A stretch of 64,000 nt of DNA. It comes from Mucilaginibacter sp. GTDB taxonomy: Bacteria > Bacteroidota > Bacteroidia > Sphingobacteriales > Sphingobacteriaceae. Each line of letters begins with the position of its first letter. The stretch's first letter is position 1. The stretch lies in assembly GCF_028288205.1 (NCBI RefSeq), contig NZ_JAQBOD010000012.1:44734-108733 (forward strand). Reading direction: 5' to 3'. The notes under the pieces are model-generated. The model made no database searches and had not been told where the DNA came from. It was given only the letters and a program-made list of their open reading frames with translations. The position numbers and the translations under genes are program-made. Shown piece after piece: positions 41,947 to 51,292 of the stretch.

Positions 41947-43818
41947 TTACTCAATCACCCTGACCTTTAAGAAGCTCGGATGCTCTTTTGATGTATATAT
42001 CTTATGTGTTGCCTTTTGAAAATCGGTTTCTTTGGCTTTCATAATATCTACAAAAGTTTGCGGGTTACGGTCAATAAGCGGGAACCAGGTACTTTGTACC
42101 TGCACCATAATTTTATGCCCCTTTTTAAAAGTATGCAGTATATCCTGCAGCTCAAAATTAACCGGGGTTACCTTACCGGGTATAAATGGTTCAGGCTTTT
42201 CAAAGCTGTTACGGTATTTACCGCGGATAGGCTCACTGCGTACCATTTGCTCATAACCGCCCATTTTTATACCTGCACCGGTAAATTTATTGTTTGATGC
42301 CGTGTCCGGATAAACATCCAATACCTTCACAACAAAGTCGGCATCAGTGCCGGTGGTTGATACATTCAGATCGGCCCAGATGTTACCGGCTATGGTTATA
42401 TCTGTATCCAGTACATCACTTTGATAGCTTAGCACATCTTTACGGTCTGCCAAAAAGCGTTGGTCGGCGGTCATATACTCACGTTGCATATCCATGGTTT
42501 GCTTCCTGTCGGCCACAAACGGAACCGGGTTAGCAGGATCAGATACATACTCATCATAACTATCTTTTCCGGTGGCCGGGGCTTTGAATGACAATTTACC
42601 ACCCGGCAATAAGTACAGTTGCTTGTCCTCTGTATTTCCCGGTGGCCAAACATCATAACCTTTCCATTTATTAACGCCTGTTTCAAAGGCTGATATATTG
42701 GGTATAGCCATAGCGGTACCCTTTAAATAATGGCTAAAAAATTTATACTCAATATCGTCACGGTAATGCGGGCCCTGAGGGCCGCCAAAATCTACATCGC
42801 CTAAATGATCGCCGGGGCCGCGTGCCCAGCCACCATGTACCCACGGGCCCATTGTAAAGTAAACAGGCGTTTTTGGATTATTCTTAACCAGTGTTTTATA
42901 GGTATTTATAGCACCATACAGGTCCTCGGCATCATACCAGCCGCCGGTAACTAAAACGGCGGTTTTTATATCATGCAGATGAGGCAACACGTTACGGTCC
43001 TTCCAATGTTGGTCATAATTTGGGTGATCCATCATTTCGTTCCACAAGCGTATGGTATCTTTATAATACTTATCGTTAGTGTTTTTCATAGATCCCATCT
43101 TCATAAAAAAATCATAACCATCATCTGTACCGGGGTTAAAGCGCCCGCCCCTGCGTTGGGTTGGCTTATCATCCTGCCTGTTGGTAAAACCGGGATAGAA
43201 ACCAAAATTAGCTACCAAAAAGAAAGCGCCGTTGTGCCATCCGTCATCGCGCCATAAATCGGCAATAGGCGCTTGTGGTGATGCTGCCACTAACGCAGGA
43301 TGGCGGCTCAACAATGCGGTGGTAGTATAAAATCCGGGATATGATATTCCCCATACGCCTACTTTGCCATTATTGTTAGGTACGTTTTTTAATAGCCAAT
43401 CTATAGTATCGTAAGTATCGGTGCCCTCATCCACGGCTGTATTGGTTTTATGCACTTCCAGCTCGGGGGTCATTTCTTCATAAACACCTTCGCTCATCCA
43501 ACGGCCGCGCACATCCTGGTAAACAAAAATATAACCGTTATGTACAAATTGAGAAGATGGCCCCATCGAAGATTTATACGTATCCGGTCCGTATGGCGCT
43601 ACGCTGTATGGGGTACGATCCATCATAAATGGATATTTATTCGACTGATCTTTAGGTACATATACGGATGTAAAAAGCTTTTTACCATCGCGCATAGGTA
43701 TCTGGTATTCGTATTTGGTATAATTTGCTTTTATATAAGCTGCATCACCAACAGTGGCTATTTGTGCAAAAGCACTTACAGAAGTAAACAGAAGAATAAA
43801 AAGGATCAGTTTTTTCAT
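41947..43818 (-). CDS. CocE/NonD-family serine hydrolase (X-Pro peptidase-like)
   Basis: A 623-residue exported hydrolase of the CocE/NonD (S15-like) family. The signal peptide ends SAFAQIA. The nucleophile elbow VGVWGISYPG has Ser159. MDRTPYSV and QDVRGRWMSEG are typical oxyanion-side stretches, and the C-terminal beta sandwich (about 400-623) is of the X-Pro dipeptidyl-peptidase type. Members act on esters or acyl-peptides, including alpha-amino acid ester or beta-lactam side chains; the exact substrate is not readable. A perfect 10-bp inverted repeat lies in the divergent gap upstream. Confidence 0.9.
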   Translation of the reverse strand: MKKLILFILLFTSVSAFAQIATVGDAAYIKANYTKYEYQIPMRDGKKLFTSVYVPKDQSNKYPFMMDRTPYSVAPYGPDTYKSSMGPSSQFVHNGYIFVYQDVRGRWMSEGVYEEMTPELEVHKTNTAVDEGTDTYDTIDWLLKNVPNNNGKVGVWGISYPGFYTTTALLSRHPALVAASPQAPIADLWRDDGWHNGAFFLVANFGFYPGFTNRQDDKPTQRRGGRFNPGTDDGYDFFMKMGSMKNTNDKYYKDTIRLWNEMMDHPNYDQHWKDRNVLPHLHDIKTAVLVTGGWYDAEDLYGAINTYKTLVKNNPKTPVYFTMGPWVHGGWARGPGDHLGDVDFGGPQGPHYRDDIEYKFFSHYLKGTAMAIPNISAFETGVNKWKGYDVWPPGNTEDKQLYLLPGGKLSFKAPATGKDSYDEYVSDPANPVPFVADRKQTMDMQREYMTADQRFLADRKDVLSYQSDVLDTDITIAGNIWADLNVSTTGTDADFVVKVLDVYPDTASNNKFTGAGIKMGGYEQMVRSEPIRGKYRNSFEKPEPFIPGKVTPVNFELQDILHTFKKGHKIMVQVQSTWFPLIDRNPQTFVDIMKAKETDFQKATHKIYTSKEHPSFLKVRVIE

Positions 43819-43914
43819 GGTATAATTTAATGCATGAAAATACAGAAATTTAATTAAGAAACGTTACCCAAAGGCAGCAAATACCAGTTAAAAGACATTA
43901 TAAATGCTTCAGTT

Positions 43915-43940
43915 AATTGGGTAAAAAAAATTACCCAATT
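43915..43940. promoter_or_regulatory. Inverted repeat AATTGGGTAA-N6-TTACCCAATT
   Basis: A perfect 10-bp inverted repeat around AAAAAA lies in the divergent gap between the CocE-type gene and the hypothetical gene at 44003. It is well suited as an operator for a dimeric regulator, although the poly-A spacer means it could also be a terminator-like hairpin. Confidence 0.4.
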
Positions 43941-44002
43941 GTAACATTTTTGTTATAATTATTTTATAGCTTTATGTTAACCAATTATAAGGAGTTTGAA
44001 TT

Positions 44003-44545
44003 ATGAGAAAAGTATTAATTGTATGCTTACTGGCGTGCGGTATAAATACAGCAAGTAAAGCCCAATGTCCAATCAATGAAATTATAACAACCAAAGAGCC
44101 GCAAGTTATAGCAAGCCTTATTGATAACAATACTGATTGTATAAAGCAATCATTACTGCAAAACCCCGAGTATCAAAGTTTCAGGGTTTATATAGATTAT
44201 TTGTACAATACTTCGAGCCCGTGGGTATATCATACCAACCCCGAAAAAGAAAAATTATTTGTTGATTTTTACACTAAATGGGGTGAGGCTTATCCAACCA
44301 TGCGGTCGCCTGCGCCAACTGATGAAAATTTTTATACGGACCTAAAGGCAATGATAGCAACCGATCCAGGCTTTTTTGCGCAACAAAAAGTCACAAAGAT
44401 CCCTGTAAAATACCAGCAATGGCTATATGTTAAAAAGCTTAACAAAAAATATGGCGAACGTAATATAGAACTTTTAACCAATGCCGCGGCTAAAATAGCC
44501 AACCTGTCAACTACCAACTATTCGGCATTCGTCTCATCTTATTAA
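44003..44545 (+). CDS. Hypothetical secreted protein
   Basis: A 180-residue exported protein with a signal peptide (MRKVLIVCLLACGINTASKA). The mature part has two Cys residues near the start (AQCPIN, NTDCIKQ), likely a disulfide, and is otherwise helical with aromatic residues. I do not recognise the family. A good Shine-Dalgarno (AAGGAG, 43991-43996) precedes the ATG, which is unusual for this window and supports the start. Confidence 0.68.
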   Translation: MRKVLIVCLLACGINTASKAQCPINEIITTKEPQVIASLIDNNTDCIKQSLLQNPEYQSFRVYIDYLYNTSSPWVYHTNPEKEKLFVDFYTKWGEAYPTMRSPAPTDENFYTDLKAMIATDPGFFAQQKVTKIPVKYQQWLYVKKLNKKYGERNIELLTNAAAKIANLSTTNYSAFVSSY

Positions 44546-44566
44546 CCCCTAATTCCATTAGCCCCT

Positions 44567-44596
44567 ACACTTGCCCGGGTAAAACCGGGTAAGTGT
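44567..44596. terminator. Hairpin between convergent genes
   Basis: ACACTTGCCCGG pairs with CCGGGTAAGTGT (one G-U) around a six-base loop. No T run follows on the plus strand, so the assignment is uncertain. It could serve both the plus-strand gene ending at 44545 and the minus-strand gene ending at 44624. Confidence 0.45.
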
Positions 44597-44623
44597 TCCT
44601 AAGTCCCCCGGCATTTTAAACAA

Positions 44624-45577
44624 TTAAAATGTAACATTGGCGCCAACTGTGAACCAAAAATAAATGCCATTCATGGAGCTATTATCCAGATAGTTAACCT
44701 GGTTAATTGGCTTTACAAAATACGGGGTTCCAACAAACTGAATTTTCTTAATGGTATATGTTAAAGGCATAGCTGCAGATACGGCTAACAACTGGTATTT
44801 TCTAACCTCACGCTGTTTTTCCTCAGTTACTGTTTGGTTAACAATGGTTTTGCTAATGGTTTGCGAGGGTGTACCCGGTGGAAACAAAAAACCCAATACA
44901 CTGCCCTGAGATGATCCGGGCGTAGTTGTAGCCCGGTCAACTTCTTGTGGAACTTGCGAGTTTGTATAATAAATTTGGTTAAAAGTTTGTGTACCGCTAT
45001 ATATAGTTAAGGTTGGCGCTGCTTTAAATCCGTTTTTATGGTTATCAGTAATTTTAATCAGCTGTATCTCTTTAGTTAGTTCGGCATCGTTAATAATATC
45101 ATGCGCATTATTTTTATCTAAACGATAGCTCGCTGCAAGCGTTAATTTAACCACATCATTTGGGTTAACGTATAACTGCCCGTCAAAACTGGCATTAAAT
45201 GATGACAGGATTATCGGACTGCTATTGGTTATAAAATATTTGGTAGCCGAAACCGCCCCTCCGGCGTGTTTACTTTTATCAAACGTAAAAACATAGCCAG
45301 GTGTAACACTCAGGCCTTCGGTTTGCGAATTATTGCCGGATATATCGAAATATCCCGAACTGTTTAAAAAAAAACCCACTTTAGAGATCAGGGTAACCGA
45401 AGGTAATAAAACAGGGACGCTTGATACATCTTTTCGGCCCGCATAGGTTAAGTTAGATATATATTGCGCGCCCGCGTTAACAAAAATAGCTTTGCTATTT
45501 TTTCGGGCAGTATCAGTTTGTGCATAGGTATAAATGCTTATACATAGTAACCATATAAGCAATTGAAGTTTTTTCAT
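44624..45577 (-). CDS. Hypothetical outer-membrane-type protein
   Basis: A 317-residue exported protein; the ATG at 45577 (MKKLQLLIWLLCISIYTYAQ) is chosen over the longer frame to 45607, because it begins the signal peptide. The mature part is rich in alternating beta-strand motifs (ITLISKVGFFLNSSGYFDI-like) and ends in FWFTVGANVTF, the aromatic C-terminal end typical of beta barrels. This suggests a small outer membrane protein. A terminator at 45596-45639 separates it from the Ser/Ala-rich repeat protein gene upstream. Confidence 0.65.
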   Translation of the reverse strand: MKKLQLLIWLLCISIYTYAQTDTARKNSKAIFVNAGAQYISNLTYAGRKDVSSVPVLLPSVTLISKVGFFLNSSGYFDISGNNSQTEGLSVTPGYVFTFDKSKHAGGAVSATKYFITNSSPIILSSFNASFDGQLYVNPNDVVKLTLAASYRLDKNNAHDIINDAELTKEIQLIKITDNHKNGFKAAPTLTIYSGTQTFNQIYYTNSQVPQEVDRATTTPGSSQGSVLGFLFPPGTPSQTISKTIVNQTVTEEKQREVRKYQLLAVSAAMPLTYTIKKIQFVGTPYFVKPINQVNYLDNSSMNGIYFWFTVGANVTF

Positions 45578-45595
45578 GAGGATGCCTGGTAAAAT

Positions 45596-45639
45596 CTCTA
45601 CACTCAAAAAGGCCCATGCAGGCCTTTTTGAGTATAGAG
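45596..45639. terminator. Bidirectional intrinsic terminator between two minus-strand genes
   Basis: A 13-bp perfect stem (ACTCAAAAAGGCC with GGCCTTTTTGAGT) with a six-base loop, extended outward with one mismatch by CTCTA and TAGAG. On the minus strand a T run follows the stem, so it can end the repeat-protein transcript. Confidence 0.85.
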
Positions 45640-45660
45640 ATCTGTATAAATAATTACTAT

Positions 45661-46386
45661 TTACTGTTTTTTAGCACTCACACCCGCGCTGCCTGATGTG
45701 GTTGTGCTGCTGTTAACTGAACCTTTTTTCGCGCTTAATTTCGATGATCCGCTAACAGATCCGCTTGCATTTGAAGAAGCTTGTATCTTATTGGCTTTAG
45801 CAGTTCCGTTTATGTTTGATGAACCGCCAACAGATTCGCTTCCGGTTGAAGATGCATTGATCTTACTTGCTTTTGCAGCACCGCTTACAGTTGATGAAGA
45901 AGCAGTTGATCCGTTTCCGGATACAGAACCTTTTACCTGGTTCGTATTAACAGCACTATTTATGCCTGTTGAAGAAGCAGTTGCCCCGCTTTCGGATACG
46001 GAACCATTAGTTTTATTTGCGCTAATTGCACCGCTCATATCTGATGAAGCAGCAGTTGAGCCGTTCCCTGTTAAATTTTTACCGGCCAATGTTGCTGAGG
46101 TTTGCGCATCAGCAGCTCCGTTAGTTGCGGCCCTGTTTGCCATTGCCGCCCCGCTTGCATTAACACTGGTATTTATAGCAGTGTTACGGGCGTTATTTTG
46201 TGCAGCATTTTGGGTTTGTGCCATAACGTGGCTGGTAACATTTGCAGTTTGATTAACTGCTCTTTGCGCGGTAGTTTGTGCGGCTACTTTAGTTGCTGTA
46301 TTAGCAGCAATATTTACTTGTGCAACACCGGCCTTGGCTACAAATAATGCAGAGGCTAACAACATCGATTTAATTACATTTTTCAT
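45661..46386 (-). CDS. Secreted Ser/Ala/Asn-rich repeat protein
   Basis: A 241-residue exported low-complexity protein; the ATG at 46386 (MKNVIKSMLLASALFVAKAG) is the signal-peptide start, chosen over the frame to 46464. After the signal, an Ala/Thr/Asn-rich part (about 25-95) leads to 4-5 imperfect units of about 24 residues with the pattern G-S-V-S-x-x-G/S-A/S-T-A-S-S, ending in SSTTTSGSAGVSAKKQ. No Cys. Such proteins are likely surface or matrix polymers; no enzymatic domain. The repeated DNA also leaves an open antisense frame, which I do not count as a gene. Confidence 0.7.
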   Translation of the reverse strand: MKNVIKSMLLASALFVAKAGVAQVNIAANTATKVAAQTTAQRAVNQTANVTSHVMAQTQNAAQNNARNTAINTSVNASGAAMANRAATNGAADAQTSATLAGKNLTGNGSTAASSDMSGAISANKTNGSVSESGATASSTGINSAVNTNQVKGSVSGNGSTASSSTVSGAAKASKINASSTGSESVGGSSNINGTAKANKIQASSNASGSVSGSSKLSAKKGSVNSSTTTSGSAGVSAKKQ

Positions 46387-46611
46387 AATCTTTATTTGTT
46401 TAACATTGATAAAGGAATATCCTTTGATTTGGTTATTATTTACAACCGGCAGCAAACATTTCAAAAACTATACCAACAGCAGCCAAGCGCGTTTTATAGC
46501 TAAAAATCATGTTTATTGTGAATAATATTTAATACAATTGCCGTTTAATTGTTTTAATAATTATACAGAAAGGTATTGCACGGAAAGGATAGTCTTAGAT
46601 AGATCTTACTA

Positions 46612-47259
46612 TCAAATCAATATCTCGGCTATCTCATCAAAGCCTTTTTCGCGGGCAAGGTCAGCAGGTAGTTTACCACCTTCCATACGTGTGTTTACTT
46701 CAGCTCCGTTTTCAAGTAACAGGATAAGTAATTCAAGATTTCCGGTTTGTGCCGCAGTATGCAACGGTGTAGAGCCTGCTTGCTGTTTTACATTTACTAA
46801 TGCTCCATTATCAATAAGCATACGTGCAATATTGTTATAACTGCTTGCGGCGGCAGAGTGTATAGGATATACATTAAAACCATTATTTGATGGCATATTT
46901 ACATCTGCCCCTTTTAGTACCAGGTAGCGTGCAACTTCAAACTGGCCAAAATAACACGCCAGGCCGAGGGCGGTAAAGCCGTCATCTGCATATAAATTCA
47001 CGGCATCGGGATGGGTAAAAATTACATGAGCAACAACATCAAATTTACCCACTGCAGCTGCTTCAAAAAGACTTATCTCATCCACATATTTTAAAAGCAT
47101 CGTGCTAACCTCTGGCTTTTTATAATAGCAGGATAGCATTAATGGCGAAACGTTATGGCTCGTTACAGTGGTAGCCAACGCCGGGTTTTGTGTAAGCAAA
47201 GCATTAAGGCCGGGCAAATCAGCATCTATAATATATTGCTCCAGTTGTTCTATACTCAT
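46612..47259 (-). CDS. Ankyrin-repeat protein
   Basis: A 215-residue cytoplasmic protein with about six ankyrin repeats. Units such as GFTALGLACYFGQFEVARYL, GFNVYPIHSAAASSYNNIARM and GSTPLHTAAQTGNLELLILL carry the TPLHxAA core. The frame extends upstream to 47334, but the ATG at 47259 (MSIEQLEQYI) is the better start. It likely mediates protein contacts. It is divergent from ftsK, sharing a 92-base promoter region in which TATATTTG (47322-47329) can serve ftsK. Confidence 0.85.
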   Translation of the reverse strand: MSIEQLEQYIIDADLPGLNALLTQNPALATTVTSHNVSPLMLSCYYKKPEVSTMLLKYVDEISLFEAAAVGKFDVVAHVIFTHPDAVNLYADDGFTALGLACYFGQFEVARYLVLKGADVNMPSNNGFNVYPIHSAAASSYNNIARMLIDNGALVNVKQQAGSTPLHTAAQTGNLELLILLLENGAEVNTRMEGGKLPADLAREKGFDEIAEILI

Positions 47260-47351
47260 TATCTTCAATATTACTAAAAAATTAAAAATTCCGACAAATA
47301 AGTTGTTTAATCTATTAACTTTATATTTGCACATACTTCTGTTAATTAGGG

Positions 47352-49883
47352 ATGCCGGTAAAAGGAAATCAGTTTAAATCAAATAGTTTTAAAGAGGAAA
47401 ATCTGCCTCGTCAATCTTCAGAAAAAGGTTCAAGGGAACGCTCTGTTAAGCCAAAAATTGATAGAATGCCGGTTTTCAACCTGCAGGATGGTCGCTTTAT
47501 AAAAATACTCGGCCTGTTTTTCCTGGTGCTGTCCGTATTTTTTATGATAGCCTTTACCTCCTACCTGTTTACCTGGCAGCAAGATCAAAGCTATGTATCG
47601 GCAGCTAATGGCGGCTGGGGCAACCTGTTTAAAACACAGCAGGAACTATTGGCAAATGGTGTTAAAAACCCGGTGGTAGAAAACTGGCTGGGCAAATTTG
47701 GCGCCTTGCTTGCCAACCAGTTCATCTTCGAGTGGTTTGGCGTGGCTTCTTTTATTTTTGTATTTGTTTTCTTCGTAATAGGCTACCGCCTGCTGTTTAA
47801 AGTAAAGCTATATTCGGTAGCTAAAACCCTGGGGTATGCATTTTTTGGTCTGGTATTTATTTCGGTAGCCGTAGGCTTTGTACATGCTTTTATAATTGAT
47901 TATCCGCATTTTTTAGAAGGTGAATTTGGCTTTTGGAGCAACCGTTTATTAGATGCGCAGATAGGCCAGTCGGGTACGGGTGGCTTGCTTATATTCGCTG
48001 CACTTACCATATTAATCATCGCTTATAATATTGATTTTAAACTACCGCAGCGTAAGGCTAAAGTAGCCATGGAAGGCCGGGCAGATGAATTTATGCCCGA
48101 ACCAATAGACCTTGTTGATGAAGAGATATCGCATCCGGTTGAATGGCCAAAAGGGAACAATACCATGAAACCCGAGGCTTTTACACATCAACCTTTAACA
48201 CAAGAACCCATATTTCATGAAACTGTAGTATTAACTCCCGATGATGAAAGTGCAGATCCGGATATGGATAGGGATATTCCGCTAACACTGGAAACCGAAC
48301 GCCCAAACCCGATTTTAAATGTCGAAAAATCAGACGACGATAAAGCAAAATCACTGGTTGACCAGTTTGGCACCTACGATCATAAGCTCGACCTCGCATC
48401 CTACAAATATCCAACGCTTGATCTGCTGGAGAATTATGGGTCGGCTAAAATAGCGGTCAACTCCGAAGAGCTGGAGGCCAACAAAAACAAAATTGTTGAA
48501 ACGCTTAACCATTATAATATCGAGATAGATAAGATAAAAGCTACCATTGGGCCCACTGTAACATTGTATGAAATTATCCCTGCCCCGGGTGTACGCATAT
48601 CCAAGATCAAAAATTTAGAGGATGATATAGCGCTTAGTTTGGCTGCGTTAGGTATCCGTATTATTGCTCCTATGCCGGGTAAGGGTACTATCGGGATTGA
48701 GGTGCCTAACCAAAATCCTGAGATGGTTTCTATGCGCTCTATATTGGCTACAGAAAAGTTCCAAAATACAACTATGGACCTGCCTATCGCCTTAGGTAAA
48801 ACCATATCAAACGAAGTTTTTATTGCCGATCTGGCCAAAATGCCTCACTTACTGGTTGCAGGTGCTACAGGCCAGGGTAAATCAGTAGGTATTAATGCCA
48901 TATTGGTTTCGCTGCTGTATAAAAAACACCCTGCCGAGTTGAAGTTTGTTTTGGTCGATCCTAAAAAGGTAGAGCTAACGTTGTTCCGCAAAATAGAGCG
49001 CCACTTCCTGGCCAAACTGCCTGATGAGGCTGACGCTATTATTACCGATACCAAAAAAGTGGTTAACACGCTTAACTCTTTATGTATTGAAATGGATCAG
49101 CGTTATGACCTGTTAAAAGATGCAGGTGTACGGAACCTAAAAGAATATAATGCAAAATTCATTAACCGCAAAATAAGCGACCCGGAAAAACACCGTTACC
49201 TGCCATTTATTGTATTGGTGATTGATGAGTTTGCCGATTTGATGATGACCGCAGGCAAAGAGGTGGAGCAACCCATAGCACGTATAGCACAGCTTGCCCG
49301 CGCGGTAGGCATCCACCTGGTTATTGCAACACAAAGGCCATCGGTTAATATTATTACTGGTACTATTAAAGCTAACTTCCCGTCAAGACTGGCATTTAGG
49401 GTATTGTCAAAAATAGATTCGCGCACTATATTAGATGCCGGTGGCGCAGACCAGTTAATTGGCCGTGGTGACATGCTATTCTCGACCGGCAGCGACCTGA
49501 TACGCCTGCAATGCGCTTTTGTAGACACGCCCGAGGTTGAAAGAATATCAGACTTTATTGGTAACCAGCGCGGTTATCCTACTGCCATGCTCCTGCCTGA
49601 ATATGTAGGCGAAGGCGAAAGCAGCAGCTCTAAAGAATTTGACCCGGACGACCGCGACCCTATGTTTGAAGAAGCCGCGCGTTTAATAGTAATGCACCAG
49701 CAAGGCTCAACCTCATTAATACAGCGTAAGCTAAAACTGGGTTATAACCGTGCCGGCCGTATTATTGATCAGTTAGAGTCGGCGGGTATTGTTGGCCCGT
49801 TTGAAGGCAGCAAAGCCCGCGAGGTGTTGTACCCCGACGAATATTCGTTGATGCAATATTTGGAAACATTAAATAAGGCTTAA
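47352..49883 (+). CDS. ftsK: DNA translocase FtsK
   Basis: An 843-residue chromosome-segregation motor. Four membrane helices (about 50-230) anchor it at the septum. A linker of about 100 acidic residues follows. The RecA-like motor has Walker A GATGQGKS (504-511) and Walker B FIVLVIDEFADL (about 617-628). The C-terminal gamma winged helix RAGRIIDQLESAGIVGPFEG normally reads KOPS-type polarity sites and activates XerCD. Length is typical for Bacteroidota, shorter than E. coli FtsK. A LolA-like gene follows 396 bases downstream, with a TGAAACA array between. Confidence 0.95.
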   Translation: MPVKGNQFKSNSFKEENLPRQSSEKGSRERSVKPKIDRMPVFNLQDGRFIKILGLFFLVLSVFFMIAFTSYLFTWQQDQSYVSAANGGWGNLFKTQQELLANGVKNPVVENWLGKFGALLANQFIFEWFGVASFIFVFVFFVIGYRLLFKVKLYSVAKTLGYAFFGLVFISVAVGFVHAFIIDYPHFLEGEFGFWSNRLLDAQIGQSGTGGLLIFAALTILIIAYNIDFKLPQRKAKVAMEGRADEFMPEPIDLVDEEISHPVEWPKGNNTMKPEAFTHQPLTQEPIFHETVVLTPDDESADPDMDRDIPLTLETERPNPILNVEKSDDDKAKSLVDQFGTYDHKLDLASYKYPTLDLLENYGSAKIAVNSEELEANKNKIVETLNHYNIEIDKIKATIGPTVTLYEIIPAPGVRISKIKNLEDDIALSLAALGIRIIAPMPGKGTIGIEVPNQNPEMVSMRSILATEKFQNTTMDLPIALGKTISNEVFIADLAKMPHLLVAGATGQGKSVGINAILVSLLYKKHPAELKFVLVDPKKVELTLFRKIERHFLAKLPDEADAIITDTKKVVNTLNSLCIEMDQRYDLLKDAGVRNLKEYNAKFINRKISDPEKHRYLPFIVLVIDEFADLMMTAGKEVEQPIARIAQLARAVGIHLVIATQRPSVNIITGTIKANFPSRLAFRVLSKIDSRTILDAGGADQLIGRGDMLFSTGSDLIRLQCAFVDTPEVERISDFIGNQRGYPTAMLLPEYVGEGESSSSKEFDPDDRDPMFEEAARLIVMHQQGSTSLIQRKLKLGYNRAGRIIDQLESAGIVGPFEGSKAREVLYPDEYSLMQYLETLNKA

Positions 49884-49936
49884 TATCAAGGGCCTACCCG
49901 CGATGTTTCGACAGGCTGCCAATGACAAAAATGTTT

Positions 49937-50145
49937 TGTTTCATGCGAGTGTGAAACAAGTGAAACAAGATTTTTGGTTAATTAATTGTTTATGAGGTAA
50001 TTGCTAAAAAGTGGTGAAACAAAATGTAACAACTTATTCGTCAGTATTTATAAGTATAATTTTAAGTTTTTTTGTTGATAATCAAATAATTACAAATTGC
50101 TAATTTAGGAGTGGTGAAACAAAGTATTTGAAACAAGATAAAACA
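49937..50145. promoter_or_regulatory. TGAAACA heptamer array, copy 2
   Basis: TGTTTCA (49937, inverted) and TGAAACA at 49952, 49961, 50015 and 50115 and 50129, with near copies TGTAACA (50025) and TAAAACA (50139). Offsets from the first site are 0, 15, 24, 78, 88, 178, 192 against 0, 15, 24, 77, 87, 176, 190 in copy 1. The AT-rich spacers are only weakly similar. The remaining gap 49884-50279 shows no gene. Confidence 0.62.
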
Positions 50146-50279
50146 AAATCACTGACAATATAATTTAGTGTCATTTTCAATCCGGTTATTTGCAACCTAT
50201 TCCGCATGACAGCCACTTTAATAATATATAAACTAAAACACCACCTAAACGTTGGTTACGAAAACAAGTCTGACCTGCT

Positions 50280-50957
50280 ATGAAAAAACTAATTATATAC
50301 ACTCTTATTTTTATATCTGCCACCAAAGCGTTCGCTCAAAAAGACACGCAGGCTAAAATTATATTGAACCAGGTAAGCCAGAAATATAAGCAATATGCTG
50401 TTATAAAGAGCGATTTTACTTTTACTATAGATGCCCCACAAGCCAGCGTAAAACAAACCAAAAACGGCACACTGATAACACAATCAAAAACCAATAAGTT
50501 TAAAGTAACACTTTTTAGTACTACAGGTTCAAAAGCAGATATTGAACAAGAGATCATCAGTGACGGCAAAACACAATGGACCTATCTTAAAAAAGATAAA
50601 GAGGTACAGGTAAGCGATGCCGACCATAGCAGCGAAAGCTTTAGCCCTGCACAGTTATTTACCATGTATGAGCATGGGTACAAATACATTTATACGGGTG
50701 AGCAAAGAATAAGCGGTAAAATTTACCAAACAATTGACTTAACTCCCGAAGAAGATGATAAAAAACAATTCTTCAAAATAAGATTACAGATAGATAAGGT
50801 TAGTAAACAAATTTACAGCGCCCTTATATTTGATAAAAACGGCAATAAATACACCTACACCTTACGCGGTTTTATTGCAAGCCCGCAAGTACCCGATAAT
50901 ACCTTTACTTTTGATACTAAAGCACATCCGGGCGTTGAAGTAGTTGATTTGCGATAA
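50280..50957 (+). CDS. lolA: LolA-like outer-membrane lipoprotein carrier
   Basis: A 225-residue periplasmic protein with signal peptide (ends AFAQKDT). The body is an open beta-barrel LolA/LppX fold with MYEHGYKYIYTGEQ, YQTIDLTPEEDDKK and the last-strand pattern NTFTFDTKAHPGVEVVDL. LolA carries lipoproteins across the periplasm. The gene after ftsK is LolA-like in many Bacteroidota, which supports the call. Sequence similarity to proteobacterial LolA is low. Confidence 0.86.
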   Translation: MKKLIIYTLIFISATKAFAQKDTQAKIILNQVSQKYKQYAVIKSDFTFTIDAPQASVKQTKNGTLITQSKTNKFKVTLFSTTGSKADIEQEIISDGKTQWTYLKKDKEVQVSDADHSSESFSPAQLFTMYEHGYKYIYTGEQRISGKIYQTIDLTPEEDDKKQFFKIRLQIDKVSKQIYSALIFDKNGNKYTYTLRGFIASPQVPDNTFTFDTKAHPGVEVVDLR

Positions 50958-50968
50958 CAGAAAAGATT

Positions 50969-51214
50969 CAGGGCATTGCAGGCAGGCGGCATAGCTCCAA
51001 AATATAAGTACCGGTTTTGGCTAAAGCCCATCTATAATTATAATCTTAGCCCGTTGGCTGAAGCCAGCGGCAATGAAAAAATTATTTTGCTATCATTGCC
51101 GTCACATTTATGTGACGGACCCGTAAAAGAATTAGTATCGGCTTTAGCCAAAAAATCGCCATTATGTGTAAATGACCGGTTTGGTACAGTCAATTTTTAA
51201 AAGCGATTGCCCTG
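50969..51214. repeat. GGCTAAAGCC-type dispersed repeat, copy 1
   Basis: About 245 bp bounded by CAGGGC-type left end and GCGATTGCCCTG right end (roughly inverted). The core at 51001-51083 (AAGTACCGGTTTTGGCTAAA and onwards) returns at 63916-63999 with about three mismatches in 80. Inner palindromes GGCTAAAGCC/GGCTGAAGCC and GTCACATTTATGTGAC occur. It fills most of the 50958-51292 gap. Confidence 0.75.
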
Positions 51215-51292
51215 GAGGTAAGACTGCCTTTAATTTGGATATGCGGATGCATACCTATAAATTCGTCGACCAATTTCAATTTATAACCCCGA

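Noticed and set aside
45698..46252. Open frame of 184 codons opposite the repeat protein
   Set aside because: It is a shadow of the Ser/Ala-rich repeat gene; its hydrophobic product follows from the complementary codons and it has no start context.
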